Assembly (NCBI GenBank): GCA_029721515.1
Contig: CM056562.1
Location: forward strand, 7,862,767-7,926,766
Reading direction: 5' to 3'
Source of the DNA: Synanceia verrucosa
Taxonomy: Eukaryota > Chordata > Actinopteri > Perciformes > Synanceiidae
DNA: 64,000 bases
Shown here in pieces: positions 33,301 to 47,400 of this stretch (its first letter is position 1; every line of letters begins with the position of its first letter). Under the pieces are notes generated by a model that was given only the letters and a program-made list of their open reading frames with translations, was not told the DNA's origin and did not search any database. A program made the translations under genes and the position numbers.

Positions 33301-36300
33301 TTGGGCTGCAGCGCTGTCAGCAGGAGCCTTCTGTGATTAAATATCAGGAAGAAAAGCAAAACACAACAAGCTAAATTCACTGCAGTTAGTTATCCAGCAG
33401 CAAGCTAACTAGTGGTTTCCACAGCAATTTATACACTTCTCACCTCACTGAGACATTTCATCAAGAAAATAACAAAAATCAGGAGCTACTTCATACTCTG
33501 TTGACATACTCTTGGCCTCAAAGTCCAGCCACAGCTCCCTGCTGGGCTTCACCTTTCTTCCCACTAACACATACAGACAGAGAAGAAATACTTTTGAGTT
33601 CTCTCCCCATGTTCATATGATGCAACTCTCAACTTCTAAAAGACATCACCACTTCCAAAAGTCCTCGCCTCGGTCCCTCAAATTTCCACTCATTGTTATG
33701 ACACAAATCTCTCATGGCCGGTCCTCATTGGCTAGTGCACCCATCATGGACTTTCATGTGCACACAAACAATTCCTTCATTTGTCTCTCACTCTCACCTC
33801 TACCTCTCTTTGTGTTTCTCTTCCTGCTCGCCCACTGAGGGAGATAAAAGACAAATAAAAGTACAGCTTCCTCGCTCTGCCTGTCTATCCAGGCATAAAG
33901 CACTTCTCTGCGGATCTGTCTCCGTGCGCTCCGGCCTTGATTGCAGCTGGCAGCGTCGCTGATAATCACATCATTTAGATGCAGCTTGTCCTCTCCTCCA
34001 TTAGCAAGTCTAAGCTGGGAATATCCCGAACGCGCAGTCAAACGAGCTACACAGCTTTACAACAATGTGTTTAACATTCTGAAGGCATCTAGGCTGAGGG
34101 TCACAGGAAGATGCTAATACATATACATATATATAAAAAAAGAAAGCAGATCTGTGATGAGTGACGAAATGAGTTCCAGATTGGTTTGTGAAATTACTGG
34201 TTTTGTCAACAGGAAATTGTAAATTCGGGCTGATGGAAATTCAATTTGGGTGGTAAGTCAAGCTTTAACTTGGCTGGAGCTGTAATTTTCATCTGAGTTG
34301 GCTCAGAAACTCTGGCGACATGTTTCCCATGACAAACTCAAAATGTGACTGATATAATCTGGAAAACAAGACTGTCTCGACAGTACTGTTGGTATGTCAA
34401 ACAAAACAAATCAAATATCAACAAAACAAATTTTTATTGTGAGTTTGAAGCAGTTGGAGGCATTGGAACACTGATGATGACTGTTTATACATTCAGCTGA
34501 CACAGAGAAACATCAGCATTGCTTTGGCTTTGTGTTTGTGTCCATCCAGCAAATGTCCATCATTCACTCTCCTTTAGCTCTGAGTTTGGTCTCCACCATC
34601 TCTTGAGGGGAAATAGCTCCACATCTCTCTCTCTCTCTGTCACACGTGACCCTCCTGTCCCCGAAAATAATGGATTTAAAGAAGAGTTTTTCATTTTTGG
34701 GTCAGACAAGAGCTTATCAACCAACCAACTGATTAATCAACCCAGAGCTGTCAGCTGTGTTGTTTGTCAAAAGAGTTGATGAAATTGAACCAAAACAGTT
34801 ATGAACCATAAAACCAAAACAAGGAGCTGAAAGAGGCTAAAACGGTCCATATTTTGTCAAACCACTGCTGTTGTGAATTAGACAGCTGGCTAACGCTGGC
34901 CTATTTACAGAAATATTACGAAAAAAATGAAAAAAATGAGAGCTGAGGGTCACTATTGAGTTGGGTGACAGATCGTTAATTTTAAGAGCGACCATTACAC
35001 ATATAAAAATATGTGTATGACTAGTTACTGTATCTCTAGCTTTCATCGTGTTCATCTCACTTCAGTACATTTTATTGCAGCAAGATTCAGGTCTCAGTTC
35101 GAATCAGATTGAAGAATGAATATTCATGATATATTCATATATGTTGGTTATTCTGTACACACATGTCTATTTTGTGTCTGTCTGCCCAGAGGTTAGGGCT
35201 AGGGTTCCTGAAGTTTCTTAAAGTCTTCCTGTTAAAGGGTTACTTTGGGGCACTTTCTCCTCATCCAAAGCAAAGGGTATAAGGCAGGGGTCTGCAAACC
35301 ACATGTGGCTCTTTAGCCCTTCTACAGTGGCTTTGAAAAAAAATGACATGGAAATGCTTTTATTTTAATTTCATTTGTCCATTTGTTTCCATGTGTTTTG
35401 TTGCATGATTATCTTGTAACATTCAGGGGCTAATATTGAGCTTTTGAACCAGCCCTTTGTAAACTAATCCAATGGATAAGCCAGATAGTTTAATTCTGCA
35501 TGGTCAGATTCATTTGCCTTCACTACCAATGAAGGCTTACCTGTATGGTTGATGTGAGGAATCAGTTTAGCGACAATGTGGCTACATTTTATTTTATTCA
35601 TTTTCCACAAATATGAGGAGCACATAAATCTGTGCTGTTCTGTGTTGTATTAATTAGACCTAAATAGGCTCACCACATCTTTCCTCCACTTCATATGATC
35701 TGCTTGTTACAACAGATAATGGAAAGCAAATATAATCAGTTTTCTTTATTGCTTTTCTAAATTCTTGTAAATAGAACAAAGTTTTTTGCATATGTGGTAA
35801 TGCTGTATATAAACCTTTAGAAGCTATCTAATGTTTTGGGGCTCTTTATAAATTAATATGACTGAATATGATCGTTTGATTGATCAACACCATCATAAAA
35901 GTCAACCCATATGCTCCGCTCATGTTTTCCCATATTGCCATACTTGAGTGCCCAGAAGAATGCAACAGATACAATTCAAAGCAATTAGATATTCCTGCGT
36001 TTACTTCCTTTGTGGTAAGACAAGAACTTATTTTCCATTTTAAACCCACCAAAGCTCCTTTCAGCTCTCAGTGGCTCAGTGACGTCATGTCTTTCCTAAA
36101 ACATCATCAATCTCCTGATTGATGATGTTTTTCTTCTTCAGATTCAGATGCACACAATGGTAGCAATAAATAAAAATGATAATAACTATTGTCTTTCTTG
36201 TTTTTTTGACTGTAGCTCTCATTGCTCCAGTGAGATGTCTTTTCTAATGTGCCATATATTTAATCTAAATTGTTTTTTTCCAATAAAAATATTAATAAAA

Positions 36301-38416
36301 AAAATAAATATTGATACTTGGAGTCGGAGGAAACTGCCAGGCAAAATGTCAGCGAGCTGCTGTGAATGGATTTATCTCATACCCTTCACCAATAGCAAAT
36401 GAGATTCAGAGTGAAAGGTTGCTTATTGTCTCTTGTAACTATTAAAGTGTCTGAGCTCATAATTACATAGCAGAGAGTGCTTAAAAGGAACATCTGTATT
36501 TTATAGACATTTTCTTTGACAGAGAACTCAATAATACTGTGCAGCCTAGTCGCATTAATGAAGGTGAGTGACAGGTTAATATAGAAGTTAGAACAGCCGT
36601 CTTACTCTCACACCATGCAGTCAGCACTGAATAACTAATTGGTTTTGCTGCCTAAACCTAACACGTGTAATATGCAAACCGTGCCACTGACATGCTCTCC
36701 TCTGGTATGTTAGCATGATATCAGGTTGCACCATGAGTCATTCTCATCCATTTAGATCATTAAGTTATTTTTTAAACCCTCTGCATGACATCATTAGATA
36801 TCTTTGGCCAGTGCTGAGCCAAAGCAAAGATGTCATGTTAGTACGTAGAGTGCATATGCAAAAACTACAGTTCACATCCAGTGGTGTCATTTCTCTGAAA
36901 TAAATGTGTGAGTATAGCAGGATGAACGCACTGTTGACAGCGGCAAGAAAAACAAGCACAGTTTTTGACAGCCCCTCCTCTCCCTCTGCTTTTGTGTAGT
37001 TAAAGGTCATTCAAGTTTTTCTGGGACAATTCTGCATCCTACCTTACATTATTTATGTGTTTTTGTTACAGGAGGCGGTTTTCTTCCACTATACCTCTTC
37101 TGCTTTCTGAACACAATAGTCTAATTTTAATGTCAGTGTTTAATGACATAGCAACTGCGAATGCAAGCAAAACCCACCGAATCACAGTCTGTAATGTCTC
37201 TGCTCATTGCTCTACACTCAAGCTCTAAGAACTTTTATTTCTATATTTCTATACATTGGGTGTCATTGGTTTGTCCCCCAAATTAACTTGTATAACTGTG
37301 TCTTTATCCATACATGTTCTCGCTGTGAACACATCTAGGTGCAATGAGAGAGACTGGCTCACATATGTGACTGCTTCATTCTTCCATCTGACCAACAGCA
37401 TATTGCTTAGGCCACTATATGATTTTAGGAGGGGCATTTTTAATTAATTTAAGTGTCATTGTTTTTAATTAACTCAGATAACCTAGATCATTCCTAACCA
37501 ACCTAAAGCTGTGACTTCTCCACACGGCTTCCTTGATGACTGATTCCCCTCAAATGGAAAAAAGGTCGCACCACCATCACTATTGCACACAGTGCGCACA
37601 GTGTTGGAATTAGGGGGCTTCAAGTCCACATTCAACTATATTCTGTCCTCCCCCCAAGGAGGAACTGGAATGAAAAAAGAATAAACATGTCATGGCTGTG
37701 TGTGTTTATTTGCTCATTAATGTTCATTTTTTCTAAACATGTGTCACAATCAATTAACACAATTCCATGTTTTCCTGTTGTGGCCTTGGGGGCGCTGGAC
37801 TAGAACTGCGAGATGCACATCACCAGCCGAACTCCTCATTAGTGAGCGGCGACTGGGACACTTGTGATGAGTATGTTTCCGAACAAAGACACAGCTGATC
37901 CATTTAGTTTTAATGAGAGTCACTGGATATCGGAGTTTGTTTCAGCACCATGGAGAGCGCTGTTTGTTTTCGTGTACGTTGTTTGCGCCTGGGTGGAGGC
38001 CAAATGTTTCCACTGGTGATCTATTCATTGCATACTTTTTCAGTTTGTTGCTATTATTCCTATGTGAAGTGTTTCTGACAGTATTAATCACATTGCTGTG
38101 GTAAAAGTGGAGTGTTCCTCAGTAACCGTTACTGCTGAACATGCATGATTTTAGCTGATTGATGTGTGTAGTGGGTGGGTCTTAACAAAATATCTGAATA
38201 ACAACAGTGACTGTGTCTTTCAGTCTTTGTCCTCCTCACAGTGTTGTGAGTGAAAAGAGTGAAATCTAGTATTGCTGCTCTGGGTTCATCTTATCTGCTT
38301 GTTGTTTACTAACAGTCAGAGTCCATCACTTGCAGCAGCAGTGTTATCTCAGCAACCCAGGCAACACGAGTAGAATGCAAGAGCAGCTGCTTTAGTCTCA
38401 GGCCAAACTATGTGTG

Positions 38417-38454
<38 letters not shown>

Positions 38455-41400
38455 CGTGTGTGCGTTTGTGTGTGTGTGCGTTTGAACCGTCTCTCATAAA
38501 ACAACACATAAACAAGGGAGCATGATGTGCTGATGAAAATGATCCAACCTGTGGAACTTAATCGTTCACGTGAACGAAGTCCTAATTATTCTGAAATGTT
38601 AAACTGATAAAACTGTTAATCCCTTGGCTGTGTGAAACAAGGCATTTTAAGGGTAATTGCTAAACGGCTTTAACTCAATGCACCCACAAAAGAGAGAAAA
38701 AAGCCTCAAGTCCCATGTTTTCAAATTATAAATCAAATCAGTCCAGTGTGGTGAAGTCCAGCTGCAAAAACATTTGTATCCCATGCACGTTGTAAATCGT
38801 GAAACTTGTAATCTCTTCATGGATATGGTTTTGGATGAAAACTCACCCTGTGGAGGGGGTCATGATGCAGCCTCCACGGTCAACGGTCATCCTGCAGCCA
38901 CAGCCGCGCTCTGGGGTGTCGTGATTCATCCCAAAATTGTGTCCAAGCTCGTGTGCCAAAGTGACGGCAGCCCCCAGTGGGTTCTCAGAGTGATCCTGCC
39001 ATGGAACAACGGAACACCCAAGAAAACATGTTAGTTATGTGTAATCTTGCATTACATTATGCATTATATGTATAGTGTAATACATTGTATGTATTAAATG
39101 TACATTTTATATTATATATAATTATATTGTTATATATATATGTTATGTTACATATGCTAAATAAAGATTATCTTTCTGTGCAATAACTGGCAACAACAAA
39201 TGTGCAATAATTTTGTTTCCACAAATGTGCAATAACTTTTTTGTAGCAATAACTGTGCCTTACCACTGTAAATCTTATCTTGTATCTTATTTCTTACTTT
39301 ATTTATATCTTTTCTATTTTATTTTTAAAGCTTTGCTATTTTTTTTTTTTTACATTTGACTAAACACCGTGTGGAGCAGCACTCCTAATTTCACTGTGTG
39401 CACTGTCATATCATGACAATAAAGGCTTTTTGATTTTTATGTTTGACTGTGTGAAGTTCAATCAAAATTTCTTGAGTAAGCCTTGAGTACAAACTAAGCC
39501 ACACTTAAGTGCACTGTCACCTACAAAAAAAGGGAAAAACAAAAAATGCTGCAGATTCCCAAAACAGTTCAGTAACTGTCAATCTGCCACCTCATCCTTC
39601 TGCTATTACTCATTCTCCTCATGGAGGCCTGAATTCATCTGCCATCCCATTACCCCTGCAGACCCAATCATACCCATTGCTAGTGGAGACAGCTACTTCA
39701 GTAAGCGCCATAAACCTAGCACTGTATGACTGCACTGATAAGCAAGACAACTGCCCTTCACAAGGCAGACAGGGACGACAGATAGGTAGGTGGAAGTTTC
39801 AGTTCCACCTAGTTTTGTAGACAGACAGATTGAGAGGCAGACAGAGATGGGGGAGTTTTTGGAGGCAACTGTAGTTTCTGTACATCTGTATAGCAAGGTG
39901 AGATTGATTTCTAAATAATAAATACCATGCTGTTTATTCTTTGGGCTGGGGGAGGGTGGCATAGAGTATTGTCAAGTGAAAAGGCTCAAGTCCATGCCTT
40001 AAAGTTTGTGACTTAAATCAGACTCAAATCCAAGTCACACATCTAATTAATTAAAAGTACACAAAACAAGTTAATCAGTCAAGTTTTGATTTAAGGCATA
40101 ACAGTAGACCACAGTTATGTACTACTTCAATTGTAACATTTTATTACACAGATTCCCCACAACATCTGCTATTGATGATGGATGTGAAAAACAATTGATT
40201 CTTTAATGCATCGCAAATTCTACAATCTAGAACGACACAAAATCGATGCAGATAAGTTAATAATTGGAATTTAATAAACTAAATCCATAGCAAAATCAAA
40301 AAGAAGAAAAAAACAGTTTTTTTCACATACTACACTATATTGTATTTGAATGCAATCTGCGTTTATTATCGATTGTTCATAGAGAGTCATATAGCCTTTA
40401 CTCTAATAAAATATTTTTCAAAAAATCATGCATGGAAAATACTGAGTTTTTATGCATCAATAATCAGTTTAGGATCAAATCTTTGACCTCTGAATCACAA
40501 TCGAATAAAATCACGAGGTACCAAGAGATTCCCACCCCTACTACTGGTACAGTGTCATTTTGCTTATTCACTTACTGGCAGAGAGTTTGAGCCTGATTTC
40601 ATATACATAGGTGAAGCTACCACTAGAAACCAGTTATCTTAATCCATACACAAATGTCTGAGAATGGCCCCATGCATGTTCACCAGAGTGCACGACCATG
40701 CTACTGTAATCCTCGCAGCTGTATTCAAATGTTCTCTACATGAGAAAATCACATGCTTCCTTTGAAGGCGGGGTCGTGTGTCAAAGTTGAGGGCAGGTCG
40801 AGCTATTTCCTGCTGTGATTACAGAGCAGCATCATGGGGAGCTGCACCCTGCCTTTTAACAGGAAGGATGGGTTCTGTCATGCTTATCAGGGCGTCTCTA
40901 TGGGTGTGTGTGTGTGTGTGTGTGTGATTCATAGTTGAGTGCTTCCTCACAAAAAAGTGTGCTATCAGAGTCAGCAGAAATGGATGAAACCCTCAGAAGC
41001 CAGAGTCATTTCTTTGAAGCGGTTATAAGCCATTGTTGTGATGGTGAGAATTTGATAGTGTCTGTTACAAGAAATGGTCTGATAGTCTTTCTCATATCTT
41101 TTCCAGCCATGTGAAGAAAAAAAGAGTGCCACATAAAAAGTGGATACTGTTCCCTGTCACAGTTTAAACCACTCATGTGAGTTTAATGGAGAAATAAATA
41201 ACAGTATGATGTTTCTACTGAAAGACCATATGGACCAAATAAAGGATTTGAGGCTGATTAACACACATGGTAGTGTATGGTTTGAGAAATGGCTCATTTC
41301 ATCTGGCTGCCCTCTAACTGCTTACATGGGCCTTTAATCTCGGGCCAAACCATCTGCCATCGGTAAGTAATGGGGAAGACCAACATCTGGAGATGCCTCA

Positions 41401-44400
41401 CTGCAGCAGAAAACATATCTATTAATGCGGATTCACATCTGGGCTGGGATCATAGTGGCACTGGGCCGGTATCTACTTTGTGATTTGGCGTGGGCATCAG
41501 GTGCTACATCAGGCAGAGGTGCCCAACAGCTAATTCACTATGTGCAATAATTCAGTGTATCAGGGGTGATGCACAGTTGTGTAAAAAAGTCAGATGGGTG
41601 CCCTGTAAGAGCTGGTATAAATAATTTATCACAAGAAATTTACAAAAATGTAAATGTGGTTTTAAATGCTGTGATCTTTGATTTACCTCTGTGCCCCATC
41701 AAGCTGTTTAGAGCAAAACTTCTAATGACCTTTGAAAGCGGTGTGAGAGAATATTTTTTGGGCACTCTGTGTGTTTGTACAACAAACACCTTTTCTGTGT
41801 AAATCATATTTGATTGTTTTTGAACAATGTCCACGCTGATGCTATCTGGCAACACAGATAGGGAGAGGGGAAGCAAGACGGTTTTGCCACTCACCATGAC
41901 AATGCCTCCAGACTGCTCAGCTGTGCACATGCTCATGATGGGTGCCATGCCAATGGTGGTGCCCTGGAAGTAAACCCCACTGCACCGGACGGAGGGCAGA
42001 GGTAGCGTGCAGAGGAGATAAAAACGTTAACAGAGTGCTCAGATCTACAGGATTATATCAGCTGTTTAGCTTGTTACCCACAGTATGTGAAGTCATTATT
42101 AATTATTACAAAAGCACCCTCAGGTATGTAGAGAGGTGTCATCATGCTACCTCAATGAAAAACCAACAATATATTATGTTAATACACAGAGCCAAATTTA
42201 ATGGAATAGTAAACCAATACTTTGTCAACTGTAATTATATTATGTTTTTTTTTTTTTACATTTTGTCAAATGTTTGATTTAAGCTATAAAACTGTCATGG
42301 TGATATTACAGCTATTTTATTTACTGTATGTGGTGCAAATGCAAACCGTTTACCGTACTATAAATATATTCTAATATAATTTGTGGTAGGTAATAGGAAG
42401 CCACAACACCAGTACATCAACATGCAGAAACAGCAAAATTAAAGGAACTGCATGTAAGAAATGCATTTAAAGTAATCATAAAATGGCTCTGATATGTCAC
42501 CAGACATTTAGGGCCAATCCCATTTATAATTTATACGCCTACCCCGTCCCCTTGCCCCTTCCCCCTTGAAACTGAGCAACAAGGGGTAAGGGTTGAAATT
42601 CAACCCGTCTACACCTGTGGTGGTCCCAACCGATCACAACCCAAGTCACAAATAACGTTACACTACTCAACGTAGCGCTAATGATGTTTTGTGTGCATTT
42701 TATGAAGAAAATGACCATTATGCATTGAAGCAACGTTAAACTTAAGACAATACAATGGTTATTGCAAACAGTAAATAATGGAGAAAATACTTAGGCCAAC
42801 ATTTGGGAACTTCTTTGGTCTCTGTGGTTGCAGTAGCAGGCATCTTGCTGGTGATTCACAAATCATTCTGAGAAATTGCTCATACACCTCCATTTGGAGT
42901 GTGCCTCTGAAAAATCTTTGTTTGGAGGGGTATATAGCCCTACCACTTTCCTCTAGCCCTCTGCCCTAACAGGAACTGGCACACCCCTCCCTACACGTGA
43001 ACGCGCAAAACGGAGGGGAAGGGGACAAGAGTAGGGACAAGGGGTGTAATGGGTTGTTGTGACAAAGTCCAAAATAAAACAAGGATTTGTATAGGAGATG
43101 CCTTTGAAAGATGGAGATGGTTGAAAGTGGAGAAGAATTTGAAGACAAACGGGCAGGAACACCCTCTGGCGACCACTATCACCGCGGACCCCCGGCCCCT
43201 GGCCTGGAGATCCGGTCACTTTACCCTGTCCCTCCACAGCTCTCCTCTGGCACATTTCACTCCTTCTAAGTGTCCATGGTGATGCCCAAGGTGGCTGCTT
43301 TTCATTCACTGTTACACTTTCTGTTCCTGTAGGATCCTGCAACCTAGCTGGCAACCTCTAGTCAGGAGGGAGAGGGGAGACGCCGCTCTGCAGTAATTTG
43401 AAAGTGATTTCAGTACCAGTTCTGGCCACAATCCCACATAAGGTGAAACAATGGCTGACTGGGTATGAGGTCAGTATGAAAACCCATAGTTCTGGGAAAT
43501 GGTTAGCACTAATGTAAAGTATGGGAGACTTTCTGTCCTTAAAGGATGTAATTTCTGGATTCATTTTCCACCTTATGAGCTGAGCATTGTCGTGAGGTTT
43601 CTGGGGTAGCAGTTTGACTTTCCTCCAATCTAGGAACTCGTGCAGGGTGGTGAAAGGATCCTGGGTGATGGGACATTTATCAGAGTCACTCCACACCTCC
43701 AGACCCACCAGGGCAACCCGGATGTTCAGGGCCCTGTAAAACTGTTGATAAGCAGGGAGCGTTAGTGTGGATGGAAAGGTCAGGAGATTTATAGAGCTCA
43801 GATTACATGAACTATCAAAAAGCTACACATCAAAGAGATGTGTGAAACACTTTATCTCTGGTTACAATTTGACTACTTTGGCAGTCCTATCCATTAGTCT
43901 CTTGTGTCTCCTTTTTATATTTTTCACATGATCAGAGCATGTCTTTTCCATGTCTCCATCTAGACATGAAATAAATCCATCTGTATTCGTGAGCTATAGA
44001 TCCAGGGCTTTGGCAGAGGTTTTGGATAGACCAAAAGCAGCTGTAACAGTAGGACATTAATATATCACAGTCATCTCTGCTGCCAGTGATAGTTCTAGTA
44101 AAGTAATTTATCCCTGCTGTGCAAAGGGAGGAGGTTGTTTTACCTTGTCTATGTAATTGGCTATCTCAGCAAGTCTCTGTTTCACCTTCTCCACGTCCCT
44201 TCCCTGCTTCTGAAACTGAAACAAAAATGTTAACAGTGGTAGAAATAGGAACATTTCCACACAGAAGTTGATGAAGACATGGTCATTTTTTCAGAGCTTA
44301 ACAGCATGAAACAACACAGGACACCCACACAGGCAATATGTTTCTCTGAGTGTTCGGCAGCTTGTCAAACTGTGGCCATCTGGATATAGAAAAATCTCCT

Positions 44401-47400
44401 AGTGTGAGAGAAACAAATGGTCCGGCTGCAGGGAGCAGGTGTATTGGCAGAACTGACAGCCTGCAATGCTTTTGATCCCAACTGCAGCAAAGTCAGGCTT
44501 ACTATTTCCACCCTACTGTGTATCCATCTGTGTTGATGCTGAACAGAGCCTGACAACATACTGAAACCCTTATCCTTTTTTTTCATTTCCTTTTTTAACA
44601 TTCAGGTTGGGGGGCATTTGTGGAGGGCCGCCGAGAGGAAACCCCACAATGAGCTTGTCAGTGCTTACAGGAGGCTCTTCTGTATCCACACAACTTTTTC
44701 CTGTTTCCTGTCTGGTCTGCTGGGAAATCGTTCAGCACTTCCTGTCAAAACGGAGTCTCTGCCACAAGACCACACTGCCTGTTGCACACTGACCTAATTC
44801 TGCAGCCCCAGTGGGATCTGCTCTACCATTACTACAGCTTACCCTGATTTTACTCTGCGTATAACATAAGCAGTTGCTGTGTTTTCAGTGTGGTGTATTC
44901 TGTGGCTTAAATGCTGTATTGTAAATGAAATGTACAGTAGATGCATTACCTCTCTGTTGTCTGCAACAATGATCAGCTCGACATACTTGGTTGTCTTCTG
45001 GGCATGCCTTTTATGCTGAAGTAAAAACACACATGCGTTAGAAGTTTTTTGAGATTTTCCCCACAGAATTTAGTCTACTTGGTCCTCCTAAATTCTGGCT
45101 ACTTTATGTTTAAGATATAACTATCACAGAACACAATTGATGGACTATCACATCCTTTGGGCCAACATTAAAATCAGCAAGCATAGTGGGTCATACAGAC
45201 ATCCTATATCTTCGTAAACAAACCGTGTCAGCAAATCTGTCGCTCTGTTTTGACGGGCATACAGGAGGCCTCGTGAAGGAGATAGCATGGAGTCGTTTTT
45301 GGCCTGCCTCGCCCCGATCCCTCCCCCTCCCTCTCTTCCAGCTTACCGGGATGTCGTGTTGACAGGTGGGCTCTGAAGTTGCTGGTTGTCACATGGTACG
45401 TGAGTTTGGTCCTCCGTATTTTACATATCGCTTTATCCTTAGTCATGATTTTTTCCCTGTTCCTTTGGGAACCCGAAGTAGTGCCACATGTTGCTTTTCA
45501 GATGGTTTGGAGTGTAGATTTCAGACTCCTCAGGCGTGGTTGTTGTAGGCACTGTCGCGGCCATTGTTCTGATATGCAAACTAAGCGCTAACCAGGACAC
45601 TTACGTCACCTACAGGAGCCCAGATGACCAATAATAGCCTTGATAATGAGCTCACGATTCACAGCTTCACCAGGCGTGAAAAAGCCTCAGAATCTAAACT
45701 GAAAACAACGTTTCACAAGCAAACACATTTACAAAAAATAATGCCCATATCAGGTTTGAATATTAAGGGCTGCCTAATATTCATTTGAATATCTTTGTTT
45801 TTTGTAAATATTCGAATTGCACTCAAATAACGAAGTTCGGAGTCAAAGCCCTATTCCTGATTCAAATGTAGTTTTTATTGCTTGGGAACTGGAGCAGATG
45901 GATTCTGCACCTGCTCCGTGCAAATTCATTGGCCAAGCCTGCATGGGCTGAACTTTGGGCTCCAAGTGCAGATAAATTGTGTCAACCCCACAGCAATACC
46001 CTCTGGGAACATCTCCAATCTGGTCTGCACGCCAGATTGCTGATCTTTGGTCAAACGCCCATTTATGCTACATCGAATGAATGTTAGTCTTACCTTTTAA
46101 AAACGTTAATTACAACAAAAAATCTGCTCAAATTACTGACTATAAAGCTCTTAACTGTTATAGCCAAAGGCTCTATTACAAGTGCTGAGATGAAAGAAAA
46201 CCCAACATAAATCTCACCCTTGTGTGGAAGGATTGAAAGGGGCTTTTGATGTGGTGTTCAGGAGCAACAGAGGACATGTTGAAGCCGTGTCCGCAGGCTC
46301 CTGGGGTCAGAGTGAGTTCTTCCACTCGGTAGATGAAGTGGGCACCGTCGTCATGTCCAGACACTGGCTCGATGATGAATGTCTTGTTTTCAAGTGCGAT
46401 GAAGCCTCTGCAGAGATGGCAGCACAGCCATGACTGTCTTCAATGGAACATGGTCCAACTGAGGCATCACTTTATTTCCTACAGGCCCACTTCATGTCTA
46501 CACACACAGAGCTTTTTAAAACCCACACTTATAATACATCAGCCTTCTTTAGGTGTACTTTGTAATTGAAATGATCACATTTACTATTTACACATAATAA
46601 TATGTAATAATATTCATAAAAATAAAAATGCTGTTGTTTCGTTGCTGTTTTATTAAGCATGCTATGACAATGTGTATCTTCAGACTTTTTGTTTACGGCC
46701 AAATCTCTAATCTTCCAATTGTGGTTGGTCATTAGCAACAGCAAGAAGACAATTCCGGCCAAAACGAGTGTGGATATTTACTGGATGCCTCTGTGGACAA
46801 AGACAATGAGGTGTGACATTTCCTCCTATTCCTGCGGGTCACACACTAACTTACTGACAGCAGGCTTAAGGGGCTTAAGAGTGACGGGCGGCTGTGCAGA
46901 GTGACTTAAGTAAACAGAAACACTGCAGTGGCAAATAGCACTTAAAGGGCAGTGTTGAGATGTTGCTGTGAATAAAAAAATGACAGTTGACTTACCGAAG
47001 GCCTGTGCAGGTGCTGAGGGTGACATCAGAGTTTGGATGTGCCTGCACTTCTCCGTGGTAGTAGCAGTTACCCTAAAAGAGATTAATTGTATTTTTTTTT
47101 TTTTTTTAAAAAGCTGCTTGTTACAGTCATTTATCCAGTCCCTCTCCATACAAACAGGCATTTTTAAAATAAAAGGAAACTGGAAACAGAAGAGCTGACA
47201 CAGATGGGATGTGACAATAAATTGTTAATTGTTTTTCCTTCATTATTCTACCAGAGTGGTCTAGCTGAGGGAAAAGGGGACTTTTAAGACTCCTCGGACA
47301 TGAAAGTGAAAACACTGTTGCAAATGAAGTGACTCTTGTTGAGAGGGAGTATGGACTTCCAGCCCTCTTAAATCAGCTCTCATTAGTCATAACGCTGACC

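Larger units (their letters stand above)
29428..38846 (-). other. adam12 intron (9.4 kb), largest complete one
   Basis: This intron separates the catalytic exon from the exon that opens the disintegrin domain. A possible hAT-type end lies near 35286 (CAGGGGTCTGCAAACC), and a GT tract lies at 38419-38480. Otherwise it is AT-rich sequence without recognised elements or coding remains. Confidence 0.7.
38996..41894 (-). other. adam12 intron (2.9 kb)
   Basis: It contains a LINE-like 3' tail (39180-39437), a hAT-type end (about 40140-40542) and a short GT run (40901-40926). No other feature was recognised. Confidence 0.7.
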
